From NCBI GenBank assembly GCA_032716605.1, contig CM064571.1:20575871-20639870 (forward strand): DNA of 64,000 nucleotides, given 5' to 3'. Each line of letters opens with the position of its first letter. The stretch's first letter is position 1. The DNA comes from Paralithodes platypus (lineage: Eukaryota > Arthropoda > Malacostraca > Decapoda > Lithodidae). A program made the position numbers and the translations under genes. Below the pieces are notes generated by a model. The model saw only the letters and a list, made by a program, of their open reading frames with translations. It searched no databases and was not told the DNA's origin. This document shows positions 1 to 9,342 of this stretch, one piece after another.

Positions 1-704
1 TAAATAACTGCTGTTCAAAGTGTCCAACAGTGGTTCAGAGTGTGTAAGGGACAATTGGAACGGGAAGCACTGCCTTAAGACCAATGTCCTTGGCAGGGTT
101 AAGATATGTTAGTAGGGAAAAATTTGGGTTAATAACATATCACGATGTATCTGAGAAAAAGGTCATTCATTAACAAATGCAATCAGTCGCGGGTTTAAAG
201 CGAGGGGAAAGATAGATAGAGAGGGAGAGAGAGAGAGAGAGAAAGATATTGTGTGTGTGTGTGTGTGTGTTGGGTTGAATTTCACTGTGGCATTATTCTT
301 TTTCCCTGCATGAGATAGTATCAGGTGTGAGTTGCATCACTGTGTTGAGTGGGAAGATACTTTTTCTAAATATTGTTGTGATACGAACACCTGTAATGGT
401 AATATATTTATCATCACTTTGTTATCTTGCAGGTGTGTGTGTAATAATAATAATAATAATAATAATCGGCTTATTAGTGTGTGTGCGTGTGTGTGTCAGA
501 GAGAGTGTGTGGGGGGGGGGGGGATGTATAATGCGAACGCAGCACCAATATATGATGGAGTGCTGGAGACTCCACAGTTCCATGTAATAGACTGTTCATC
601 AGAGATAGAGAGAGATGTAATAATTATGAGATCACAGCAGTAATATACCGGTACCGTACTAGATTGACTGAGAAACCACAGATCCGTGTAATAGTTCCTG
701 CACC

Positions 705-705
<1 letters not shown>
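1..705. other. Unassigned AT-rich sequence with short microsatellites
   Basis: I see no gene here. The stretch holds a short GA run near 222-243, a GT run near 251-270, an AAT run near 441-466, and a GT/GA/poly-G mixture near 476-523. Short open frames across these runs are repeat translations without recognisable domains. Confidence 0.6.
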
Positions 706-767
<62 letters not shown>

Positions 768-772
768 CGAGC
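706..772. repeat. (GA)n microsatellite
   Basis: This is an uninterrupted GA dinucleotide run that degrades to GCGAGA at its right end. The serine/leucine-rich open frames on the minus strand are translations of it. The following 300 bases to 1083 hold no feature I recognise. Confidence 0.95.
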
Positions 773-1083
773 ACAATACGCCCCTGCTCCAAGTTCTGGG
801 ATTCCAAGCTCGCTGGTTTGTGATGCCAACCGGGTGGATAGTGATTCCTTCCACACAACCAAACTCTTTCGTTATTCCAACCTTGTTGGCTTGTGAATCC
901 TTCAGAGTCGGTCTTACCAACCGATCCGAAAAGTCTTAAAAGTTTTGAACCATATTACCATAGTGTAGTATTTAGCTCTTCCCCGTTGTGGTGTCCCTAC
1001 TAACATAAAGTAAACGATTCTCCTGTCCCTATTTTTCTTACCACCCCATACCCCCAGGGGGTGAGGGGATAACACAAAACAAA

Positions 1084-1310
1084 AGCTTAAAATTTATTCT
1101 GGCACCCTCTTAGTATGCATGCCAAGTATGGCCTCTCCATCTTAAAAAATGAGGGAGTGGGGGGGAATCCGACCCCCACCCAGCTTAAAACCTATTCTAG
1201 CGCCCCTTTAGTATGCATGCCACGTATGGGCTCTCCATCTTGAAAACTGAGGGAATAGTTTGTGAACAAACAGACAGACTCACAGAAAGTGCCCTATATA
1301 TAGTAGGTGA
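1084..1310 (+). repeat. Diverged direct duplication ending in a LINE-like 3' module
   Basis: Two related blocks of about 100 bp stand in tandem, at 1084-1182 and 1187-1310. Both contain TTAGTATGCATGCCA and a CTCTCCATCTT segment. The second runs into GGGAATAGTTTGTGAACAAA, a module that recurs at 4736-4785. Such AACAAACAGACAGACTCA strings are often seen near the 3' ends of invertebrate non-LTR elements, but I cannot name the family. Confidence 0.5.
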
Positions 1311-1329
1311 AGAAAATATAAAACAAAAT

Positions 1330-1551
1330 ACCCCAGCTGCTACCCGAACTGCTGGACCAATATTTCTCCAGAGTCAATATTATTATAGTTTGTCCAGTAG
1401 CGGCCATAGGCGTGGAATCCTGCAAGTATTTATGAGGTTTGGAAATTATTTTCCACCTGGTTGGAACAAAATTCAATGGCCTCCCGGCGCCAACATTAGC
1501 AAGTCAAACGCGCGGGAAAAGACGATCAGATGCCGCCAACCTCCACTCACA
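1330..1551 (+). repeat. Dispersed repeat, copy 1 (inverted partner at 59211-59430)
   Basis: This block of about 220 bp is related to the reverse complement of 59211-59430. Shared landmarks in order are CCCCAGCTGCT, CCAGAGTCAATATTATT, TTTCCACCTGGTTGGAACAA, GGCGCCAACATTAGCAAGTC and TGCCGCCAACCT. No coding signal or terminal structure is visible, so its class is unknown. Both copies lie within a few hundred bases of other dispersed repeats. Confidence 0.7.
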
Positions 1552-1583
1552 GCCCAGTTAAAATTACCGCTATATTTGACTTA

Positions 1584-2109
1584 CTAGCAGGGGTACCCGG
1601 CGTTGCCCGGGTAATCACCATAATCACCATCACTACTACCACCACTACTACTACCATAATCACCATCATCAATCACTACTACCACAATCACCACAATACT
1701 ACTACTACCATAATCACCTGCCTCGACCTCCCTGTGCCTCATTAAACGGCGACCTCGATTTCGGCCGCTAAATGACCTCCGATTTTGGATCTGACCTCAT
1801 CCGTACCCCCATTTTGGGAGGCTGCGAACAACTTTCGTCCCATACACCTTTTCGATCGGAGGCCTCCTGCCCCAAACGGCCATTTTTTTCGCATTTGTTT
1901 CACTCCCATATACTACATAAGTTCTGCCGAAAATTTTATTAAACAAAAGTGTCTCTGATTTCCACTAAACTCGCCTAAAACCATCTCCAAAGCCTGGGCT
2001 TTCCAACAGTGCCCCACACTCCCACCTGGCACAAAAACTGTGGGAGGAGTTTAGTAACAAAGGTCGGGTAACTGACAAACAGACAAACATTGACCTTTAT
2101 TTATTAAGA
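1584..2109 (+). mobile_element. Retroelement-like fragment with CCGGGTA hairpin
   Basis: The block opens with CTAGCAGGGGTACCCGG and a 7-bp hairpin (TACCCGG / CCGGGTA around CGTTGC). It passes through an ATC/ACC microsatellite (about 1617-1700) and ends in GACAAACAGACAAACATTGA followed by TTTATTTATTAAG. Both end motifs are widespread in invertebrate retroelement 3' regions. There is no open frame with RT or endonuclease motifs, so this is at most a non-coding tail. The family is uncertain. Confidence 0.4.
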
Positions 2110-2818
2110 TTGCCGGTTGGTTTGGTGTGGCAGGGCAAGCGTGAGGGACAACAACTGTATACCAACAAGACCAGGATCATAACCACCACAGAGTCACAAA
2201 AATACCGTACTTTATAATGCTATAGACACTGTATAGAGAGATATTATAAATACCTTGGATAGCGGGAACATGCTTGGAATGACGGAACTCGTTAGCATCT
2301 GAACGGGTTAACGCACTTTAGAGCGTCACTGCCTCGGATCCTGGTTCATTGTTTTGATCCTAGTATTTTTTTAGAAGTAAGATGAAGTGGCGTATAAAAG
2401 CCGTGGGTGACGCAGAAGAGGAAGACTATGAATTGTTTGTGTGCAGTGAAAGGTGACCTAACTGAAGAAGAACACGATGAAAACAGTATAAACAAAACAA
2501 CAACTAAAACAAGAAGACAAAGGAAGCAAGGGAAGATAACACATTTATTTGTGAGCAGTGGGGGGGGGGAGGGGGGAGGAAGTATAAGACAAACATACAA
2601 CAACAACAAGAAACAACAACAATAACAGTGGCAGCAAGAGGAGGAATGGAGAGGAAGCAGATGAAGATTGGAATTAATTGTTTGAGAGCAGTGAGGAGGA
2701 AGACAAGGAGAGAGAGACAAACGGAAATTAATGGCTCACTGCATTGATAGTGTGTGTTTGTGTGTGTGTTTGTTTTATTCGTGCATTTATGTTACCGGTA
2801 CGTATTATGTGTCTCGTC
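2110..2818. other. Unassigned, purine-rich stretch
   Basis: No gene or repeat family is recognised. Positions 2407-2720 are strongly purine-rich on the plus strand (GAAGAAGA, AACAACAA, GGGGGGGAGG), which creates open frames of low-complexity sequence on both strands. A GT run lies near 2750-2772. Confidence 0.5.
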
Positions 2819-3147
2819 TTAAGGGGGTAGCACTTGGTTTTTGGGCTACCGGTATCACGGTATGTATTTATATATTTAATTATTTTTGAGTTTCCTTGCT
2901 AGACCTCCCATCAAACTTAGAAAAACACACCCTAGACCCCCTTTCAAGATAAATTTGTACATTTTTCGGTAGAAAAATGTCAAGGCCGATTCCTTCTCAA
3001 ATTAGAGGCTCGCTATCGCTCGGCAGGAAAAAATTAACACCTAAAGGGCACGAAAGGTCTTAATATTGAATACAAAATGAGGTGAAATGTCTCAAAATCA
3101 CCAAACTAACGGAACGAACGTCTTTAAAACTCAAAATAGATATGCTA

Positions 3148-4503
3148 TTTCCTAAAAAAGGTGCCTCTTCAGATTCATCAAACTACAGACCAATAGCTAT
3201 AACTTCCACTCTTGGTAAAGTCTTTGAAATTATATTAAATAATCACATAATTAAGCATCTTGAGAATAATAAATTAATCAGTGATAGGCAATATGGTTTT
3301 AGACGATGTCGATCAACTGCAGACATTCTTTGCCTTCTTACGCATCAAATCAACCAAGCTACAGACCAACATGGTGAAACACATACAATAGCACTGGATA
3401 TATCAAAGGCATTTGATAGAGTCTGGCATCAATCCTTATTGTCAAAGATGGCACACTACGGCCTTGCATCATTAGTTCCACTAATTTCTTCTTATCTTCA
3501 TAACAGAAAAATATGTGTAATGGTAGATGGCCTTTATTCTCAATTTCACTCAATAAATGCTGGTGTTCCCCAGGGATCAGTTTTGGCCCTAACTCTGTTC
3601 CTCATTCATATCAATGATCTCATATCTACCACTCATAATCCAATTCATTCCTACGCAGATGACTCAACACTCCACAGTTCCTTCACATTTACCAATTCTT
3701 TCACCCAACCCGATCTTATAAATTCAAAAATAAACACTGCAATTTCTCTGAACCAGGACCTTTCTAGAATTAATGAATGGGGACAAACGAATCTAGTTTC
3801 CTTTAATGCACAGAAAACCAAGTACATTCAATTTTCTAACCGACAGAATCTCACTGACTCCCATATATTTTTTAATGATGTAAATATTCCCACTTCCCCT
3901 AGTATTGACATTCTCGGTGTAACATTAACTAATAACTTGAGCTGGACACATTATGTTAGAGGCATTGCTAAGAATACCTCTAAAAAACTGGGACTCCTGT
4001 ACAGAGTTCGAGAATTCTTCACTGACGAGCAGTTGGCCGTAATATATAAAAGTCATGTGCGTTCTCAGATGGATTACTGTTCACCTCTGTGGAGTGGAAG
4101 TGGAGTGGTTGCATTGAGGCAGTTGGACAAAATTCAAAATAAAGCTATTATATTAATCAATAACCCAGCAATCACACAGGACCTTCCTACATTATCCATA
4201 CGAAGAAACGTTGCATCCCTTGCATTATTCTACAGATATTTTCACAGCAATTGTTCCGAGGAACTTGCTTCAATTGTGCCGCCTCTCCACATCTTTCCCC
4301 GTAGAACTAGGGCAGCTGAGAGCGCCCATGAATTTACACTTTCTCCTCCACAATGCAGAACTTCTGATTATCAAAATTCATTTATCCCTAGAACTACTAC
4401 TCTTTGGAATTCACTTCCTTCGAGTTGCTTTCCACAAACTTACAATCTACAAAAGTTTAAATCGAGTTGTTACAAACATTTTATGAATGGAGGATGCCTT
4501 TAG
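3148..4503 (+). pseudogene. Reverse transcriptase C-terminal part of a Jockey/CR1-type LINE
   Basis: The frame is open for about 450 codons. RT landmarks appear in order: NYRPIAITSTLGKVFE (motif 1), QYGFRRCRSTAD, IALDISKAFDRVWH (motif A with catalytic Asp), AGVPQGSVLALTLFLIHIND (motif B) and HSYADDSTLH (motif C, the catalytic YADD box). LGVTLTNNLSW and a thumb-like C-terminal part follow. The usual SPTLF of motif B reads ALTLF, a likely degenerate change. There is no endonuclease domain because the copy is 5'-truncated. The upstream codons (3082-3147) are in frame only by chance and come from the host element, and there is no credible ATG, so I treat it as a dead coding remnant. Clade assignment between Jockey, CR1 and relatives is uncertain. 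Confidence 0.85.
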
Positions 4504-4556
4504 GCACATGGACCTTTTTGTTTTATCTGTGTTTTTCCTTCCTCCGTTCATTGTCT

Positions 4557-4595
<39 letters not shown>
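3148..4595 (+). mobile_element. 5'-truncated polyA-tailed LINE insertion
   Basis: The insertion starts abruptly within the RT region, carries a coding remnant to a stop at 4501-4503, has a 3' UTR of about 54 bases and ends in a polyA tract of about 38 A (4558-4595). The hexamer ATGCTA occurs at both junctions (3142-3147 and 4596-4601), consistent with a short target-site duplication inside family A copy A1. 5' truncation plus a polyA tail is the usual outcome of target-primed reverse transcription. Confidence 0.85.
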
Positions 4596-4598
<3 letters not shown>

Positions 4599-4735
4599 CT
4601 AAACATGAGGGAGAAGGGGGTCCATGAAAAACGAGTTCTACCCCCTTAATCTGTTTCTTCCTTCTTCGCGGAATACGTTATTTTTTCCCTGGTACCGTAC
4701 GTCTCATCAGTTTCCCGCACGCAACACTCAGATAT

Positions 4736-4785
4736 CAGGGAATAGTTCGTGAACAAACAGACTCACAGAAAGTGCCATTTATATT
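4736..4785 (+). repeat. Short LINE-like 3' module, second copy
   Basis: The segment from AGGGAATAGTTCGTGAACAA through ACTCACAGAAAGTGCC repeats the module at about 1250-1300. It is too short to classify. Confidence 0.5.
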
Positions 4786-4819
4786 ATTATATTTTTTCCA
4801 CCAACCGACTTCACTTCTA

Positions 4820-4935
4820 AACTCAATTAATGAAATCAACAAATACATGTGGCACTCCCAAGGACTCGAACCTAGGATACGCACACCGAAATTCCGCGCA
4901 CTTATGCATTACGCTATCAAGACAGTTAGTAGATA
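4820..4935 (-). mobile_element. tRNA-derived SINE type A, copy 1
   Basis: Read on the minus strand, a tRNA-like head is followed by a B-box-like string (AGGTTCGAGTCC) and a tail containing TTTCATTAATTGAGTTTA. Copies with the same head and tail occur at 18845-18945, 33940-34060 and 63345-63410. The head is diverged, so the copy is presumed inactive. Confidence 0.6.
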
Positions 4936-5013
4936 TTTAAACCCTCCAGACCAAGCTGCATTACGCTATCAAGACAGTTAGTAGATATTTAAACCCTCCA
5001 GACCAAGCTCCAG
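4909..5013. repeat. Recent 52-bp tandem duplication
   Basis: The segment starting TTACGCTATCAAGACAGTTA at 4909 is repeated almost identically from 4961. Period is 52 bp, two copies. It includes part of the SINE head. Confidence 0.9.
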
Positions 5014-5367
5014 AATGTGTATACCATTACCTAATATCCTATAAGTGTAATGCATGAATGACTAGTATGTTAATTAGCAATGTAGCACCAATAATGAATA
5101 CATTTGTTAATATTCCAGCTGACGGTAAATTTAAGGGGAGATTTCCACTTGAGGTATTTTTTTCTTTACCCCTTTCTCCCTCATGTTTAGCCCCATTGCC
5201 TTTTATATTATAAAACGTTTCCCCCATTAGTTTAGCGATTTTAAGAACTTTCACCCCATATTAAGACCTTTCGTGAAATTCAGGTGTCGATTTTATCCTG
5301 GCGAGCGATAGCGAGCCTGTAATTTAAGAGGAACCGGCCTTCGGCCGGGAAATTGTTCTACCGAAAA

Positions 5368-5423
5368 GGTCCTGATGTGGCGGCGTCTACGCCGTGGGGC
5401 CACCTCCCGAGGCTGCCAACCGC
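5368..5423 (+). ncRNA. Candidate HDV-like self-cleaving ribozyme at element 5' end
   Basis: A double-pseudoknot fold can be drawn from the first nucleotide. P1 pairs 5368-5374 with 5395-5401 (7 bp, wobbles included). P2 pairs 5377-5380 with 5420-5423. P3 pairs 5381-5385 with 5390-5394 and abuts the P1 3' strand. P4 pairs 5403-5406 with 5409-5412. The P4-P2 joint (5413-5419) ends in CCAA, fitting the C-N-A-A pattern around the catalytic cytosine of HDV-type ribozymes. Weak points are the wobbles in P1, a short P4 loop and no clear P1.1. R2, RTE and L1Tc elements are known to carry such ribozymes at their 5' ends. Confidence 0.45.
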
Positions 5424-5483
5424 GGATGGCTGCCGACCCTCCACAGCCGAAGACAAAATCAACGACCAGTGGAGGAAAACCGG

Positions 5484-6203
5484 ATGCCGGCCGCGGGGAG
5501 CAGTTTCGGGAGCCAAACCGTCACAACCATCCCCTGCCCCCTCCCTGGGGGCATGGGTCCTTGGAGCGGCTTCGGTCGCGCCGGGAATTTCCACACCTCT
5601 CACACCACACACACACATCACACAGTTTTTCCTACACCGAGAAATGACTCTCCGGCTGTCATTTCTCGAAGACTTCTTCTAGCCGGAGACATTGAGAGCA
5701 ACCCAGGACCCACGTTCACATACATATGTCCAACTTGCTCAAAACCCATCACTTCGAGTCGCCATACTAAGGGTTCAGTTCTCTGCAATTCATGTGGGAA
5801 CTGGACCCACTTCACCTGCACAACACTTGCCTCCAAGAAACACTACACAAACACCTGGACCTGTTCCTCATGCCCCTCCCTCTCCCAGTCAAATCCCTCG
5901 CCTAAAACCCGTCCACCTCTCCTCCCCAACCCACCTAACCTTCCCATATCATCCACTCCCCCCCCTAAAACCCGTCCACCTCTCCTCCCTAACCCACCTA
6001 ACCTTCCCATACCATCCACATCCTCAACTCAACACACCACACCCCATCCTAATCCATTCCAACCCCCATCTCCTGCTCCCCAATCCCCACCCCCTCCTCA
6101 CCCCGCCCCTCCCCCAGGCCCCCCCTCACCCCCCACCCCCCCCATCACCCCCACCCCCACCCCATCCTCGTGCAGCAGCACCCAACATACATCGTGCACA
6201 TAA
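5484..6203 (+). CDS. Retrotransposon N-terminal frame: 2A peptide and PHD-type zinc finger
   Basis: This frame opens upstream, but the first in-frame ATG is at 5484, giving 239 codons to the stop at 6201-6203. The true start is not certain. Residues 68-76 read GDIESNPGP after a leucine-rich RRLLLA, the canonical DxExNPGP 2A motif that causes ribosomal skipping between Gly and Pro. A C4HC3 finger follows directly (Cys82, 85, 101, 104, His109, Cys112, 127, 130), with spacing like PHD fingers. The remainder is a Pro/Thr/Ser-rich linker with a repeated KTRPPLLPNPPNLPI. The endonuclease continues in the next frame, so one base is extra (or two missing) between about 5875 and 6200, most plausibly in the C-runs at 6112-6172. 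It may be a mutation, an assembly error or programmed frameshifting. Confidence 0.75.
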   Translation: MPAAGSSFGSQTVTTIPCPLPGGMGPWSGFGRAGNFHTSHTTHTHHTVFPTPRNDSPAVISRRLLLAGDIESNPGPTFTYICPTCSKPITSSRHTKGSVLCNSCGNWTHFTCTTLASKKHYTNTWTCSSCPSLSQSNPSPKTRPPLLPNPPNLPISSTPPPKTRPPLLPNPPNLPIPSTSSTQHTTPHPNPFQPPSPAPQSPPPPHPAPPPGPPSPPTPPITPTPTPSSCSSTQHTSCT

Positions 6204-9200
6204 CATTAACATTCTTCAACTGAACATAGATGGCATCAACACAAAGAAACACGAACTCTCACACTTCATCAAACAACACAACATACACATTGCCATCTTA
6301 CAAGAAACAAAACTCCGCACAACACAAAAAACACCCACATTTCATAATTTCACCACCATCAGACAAGACCGGGCTGTCGGCGGGGGCGGTGGACTCATCA
6401 CCCTGGTACACAAAGAAATATCATACATAGTAACCAGTGTACAAACCAAATCACTCCTCCCCCCAAATGATAACACAACAGAAATACAGTCAATTAAAAT
6501 ACGCACTGGCAACAACTCCAACATAACCATCATAAACACATACATCCCTCCCCAAACATCCCCTACAGTACCAAATGAATACAGACCACACTTACAACAC
6601 ATCACAAACACCCCACACACCCCACACATCATCCTGGGTGGTGACTTCAACGCCAAGACGTCGGCCTGGTTTGTCGACAACCCCGACACAGACAGAGGGC
6701 TGGTACTACAAAACCAAACCGATAACCTCATCATCCTTAACGACATCCATCAACATACCCATATTCCTCACCAAGCCCTCTATAACCCATCATCTCCAGA
6801 CATCACCTTTTGCTCCCCAGAACTCGCCCCCACAACATCCTGGAGGGTGGTCAGAACCTTAGGCTCTGACCACCTCCCGATCATTATCACCACCAAAACC
6901 AGACTCACCCCAGCTAGCCACAAACACACATACACCAATTATAAAAGAGCTAACTGGGAAGCATTCACAAATGAGACAGAACAACACTTCACAACTCTAA
7001 ACAGTACACCCATCACTAACATCAACAATGCTGTACACATACTCAATAAAACTATCCAAAACGCTGACAAGAAACACATTCCAAGAGGTAACAGAAAAAG
7101 ACACAACCCCAACTTCACACCAGAAATTCAAAACCTCATCAGACAACGCGACATACTGAAACACTCCCCAGCACCCCACACACAAGACATCACACAACAA
7201 ATTCAAGCACTCAACACCCAAACTAACAACAAAATACAAGAACAACAAAAACTAAATTGGAATAACTTCCTACAAACACTTGATCACAAAACAAACCCCA
7301 AAAAACTATACAAAACACTAAACAGCATCACACTTTCCAACAGCAACACAACACAATCACATGCTGCAATCACAACAACAGACTCTACTCCTTCATGTAA
7401 ACAACAAGCAAACACTCTCATCAATCACTTTTCACATGTCAGCCACCTAAAACCTCACAAAGACGACCGACGTGTCATCCGACGTAAGAGACAATTCCCC
7501 ACAGACCCTGACTATACACCCTTCACCAATCACCAGACAAAGCATATCATCAACAATCTCAAGCACTCACCCGCCTGTGGCCTAGACAACATAAGCAACA
7601 TACACCTCAGACACCTGGGACCACAAGGCATACAAGCACTCACTAACATATCAAACTACAGCTATTCACACAACACAATACCAGACATTTGGAAGCATGG
7701 TATCATCATCACTTTCCCCAAACCCAACAAAGACCCCACGCTACCCTCCTCGCACCGCCCCATCACACTCCTTTGCTCCCCCTCCAAAGTCATGGAACGC
7801 CTAGTATTACAACTAATTACACCTGACCTACCCCTAGCTCCAACACAACATGGCTTTAGGCCACTGCACTCCACAAACACTCTTCTCACAGACCTTACAC
7901 AAAGAGCTTTCGACGGCATCAATTCAGCTAGACCACCACACAGATCACTATTAGCCACACTCGACATTAGTAAAGCCTTCGATGCCATCCCCCGCCACAA
8001 CCTAACAAACAAAATCTACAACACAAACATGCACAACAACACAAAACGGTGGCTGGCCAACTTCCTAGCAGGCAGATGTGCACACGTATCTTTTGCCGGT
8101 CAGTCATCTAAAATCAGAAACTTTCCAAACGGAGTCCCACAAGGATCCGTCCTATCGCCCGCACTCTTCAATCTGTACATGCACGATATAACTACACCCA
8201 ATACGCCCCAAATAAACTTAGCCTCCTGTGCAGATGACATAGCACTCACATGCACACACCATGACCCAAAAAGAGCAACAGATCTCCTTCAACCCTATCT
8301 CAACACACTACATGGCTGGTGCACTGCAAACAGACTTGATCTAGCCCCGGCCAAATCCACCGCAACCCTGCTCACAAGTTGGACAGGAGAACACGAATAC
8401 ATCCCTCAACTCACCATAAACAACACACCCCTAACACATACACACACACCCAAAATCCTAGGAGTAACATATGATACTCATATGACATTCAAACAGCACA
8501 CCACAAACATTAAAAAGAAACTGACACCCAGACTTAACGCCCTCAGGTCACTTGCTCACACAAAATTTGGACACAACAAAGAAACTACCACCACAGTATA
8601 TAAACAATACATAAGATCAGTGATGGAATACGCAAGCCCAGCCTGGGCTTCTAACCTAGCTGAAACACATCATGAGACCTTACAGACTATTCAAAACAGA
8701 GCCCTGAAGATCATTACAGGCTGCACAGCTACTGCACCCACAGATCACCTACATCAAGAAACCAAAATCCTCAAAGTCAAAGACCATCTGGACATGAGAG
8801 GCACTCAATTCCTGGCAGCAGCCTCCACGAACCAGGACCACCCACTAAACTACATGGCAACACACCCACAGACACCAAGAAATATCAAAACAACACCCAG
8901 CACACGGTATCACACACAATTATTGTCCTCTCTCCCTCCCTGCCCACCCCGAACCAACTTCCAGAAGCACATCCATACTCATATCTCTCACCGATCCATC
9001 CACTCACTCACAGACAACACACAGCTGCATGCACGACCTCCCGAAATCCATCCTTCCGAATCCTCCCTTCCTCGCGAGGACAGAGTCCACCTGGCCAGGC
9101 TGAGATGCGGACACCGTCCAGCTCTCCTGAGCTATCAGAAGAGACTGGATGACTCCGTTGTCGACGCCTGCCCGGGATGTAACACAGCACCCCATACCAT

Positions 9201-9342
9201 TGAACACATCATAGAGGACTGCATTTCACACAACCACTTACGCCAACAACACAATCTACACTCAATGAGAGCTCTGTGGGAAAGCCCGATCGTGGCCATG
9301 GCCTTTCTCAGGGACTCGGGGCTGTTCGGCCAGGCAGCTTAG
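6172..9342 (+). CDS. Retrotransposon endonuclease-reverse transcriptase
   Basis: The open frame encodes an APE-type endonuclease and RT that nick the target and copy the RNA in place. Endonuclease landmarks are NINILQLNIDGI (6202), ILQETKL (about 6298-6315), GGDFNAK (about 6637), SPDITFC and GSDHLPI (6862-6882). RT landmarks are SHRPITLL (about 7750), QHGFRPLHSTNTLL, ATLDISKAFDAI (motif A, about 7954), NGVPQGSVLSPALFNLYMHD (motif B), CADDIALT (motif C, 8227) and LGVTYD. The C-terminus has LPREDRVHLARLRCGHRP and CPGCNTAPHTIEHIIEDC, a CCHC-like finger. All catalytic motifs look intact and the frame is uninterrupted to 9342. Only the frame change upstream argues against activity. The N-terminal boundary at 6172 is arbitrary, because the frame is joined to the preceding one through the linker. 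Confidence 0.85.
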   Translation, partial: AAAPNIHRAHNINILQLNIDGINTKKHELSHFIKQHNIHIAILQETKLRTTQKTPTFHNFTTIRQDRAVGGGGGLITLVHKEISYIVTSVQTKSLLPPNDNTTEIQSIKIRTGNNSNITIINTYIPPQTSPTVPNEYRPHLQHITNTPHTPHIILGGDFNAKTSAWFVDNPDTDRGLVLQNQTDNLIILNDIHQHTHIPHQALYNPSSPDITFCSPELAPTTSWRVVRTLGSDHLPIIITTKTRLTPASHKHTYTNYKRANWEAFTNETEQHFTTLNSTPITNINNAVHILNKTIQNADKKHIPRGNRKRHNPNFTPEIQNLIRQRDILKHSPAPHTQDITQQIQALNTQTNNKIQEQQKLNWNNFLQTLDHKTNPKKLYKTLNSITLSNSNTTQSHAAITTTDSTPSCKQQANTLINHFSHVSHLKPHKDDRRVIRRKRQFPTDPDYTPFTNHQTKHIINNLKHSPACGLDNISNIHLRHLGPQGIQALTNISNYSYSHNTIPDIWKHGIIITFPKPNKDPTLPSSHRPITLLCSPSKVMERLVLQLITPDLPLAPTQHGFRPLHSTNTLLTDLTQRAFDGINSARPPHRSLLATLDISKAFDAIPRHNLTNKIYNTNMHNNTKRWLANFLAGRCAHVSFAGQSSKIRNFPNGVPQGSVLSPALFNLYMHDITTPNTPQINLASCADDIALTCTHHDPKRATDLLQPYLNTLHGWCTANRLDLAPAKSTATLLTSWTGEHEYIPQLTINNTPLTHTHTPKILGVTYDTHMTFKQHTTNIKKKLTPRLNALRSLAHTKFGHNKETTTTVYKQYIRSVMEYASPAWASNLAETHHETLQTIQNRALKIITGCTATAPTDHLHQETKILKVKDHLDMRGTQFLAAASTNQDHPLNYMATHPQTPRNIKTTPSTRYHTQLLSSLPPCPPRTNFQKHIHTHISHRSIHSLTDNTQLHARPPEIHPSESSLPREDRVHLARLRCGHRPALLSYQKRLDDSVVDACPGCNTAPHTIEHIIEDCISHNHLRQQHNLHSMRALWESPIVAMAFLRDSGLFGQAA

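Larger units (their letters stand above)
2819..4649 (-). mobile_element. Family A TTAA element, copy A1, split by a LINE
   Basis: The outer element runs from TTAA at 2819-2822 to TTAA at 4646-4649. It is in the orientation in which the CTAGACCTCC block precedes the GGCTCGCTATCGCTCG core. Its own sequence occupies 2819-3147 and 4596-4649, with the LINE 3148-4595 in between. The join is recognised because 54100-54140 shows the uninterrupted version, ending AATATGCTAAACATGAGGG. The copy is old: the CCGGCC hairpin is eroded to AAGGCCGATT. Confidence 0.8.

Noticed and set aside
3082..3147. In-frame N-terminal extension of the LINE frame
   Set aside because: These codons belong to the host family A element and are open by chance; the insertion junction is at 3147/3148.
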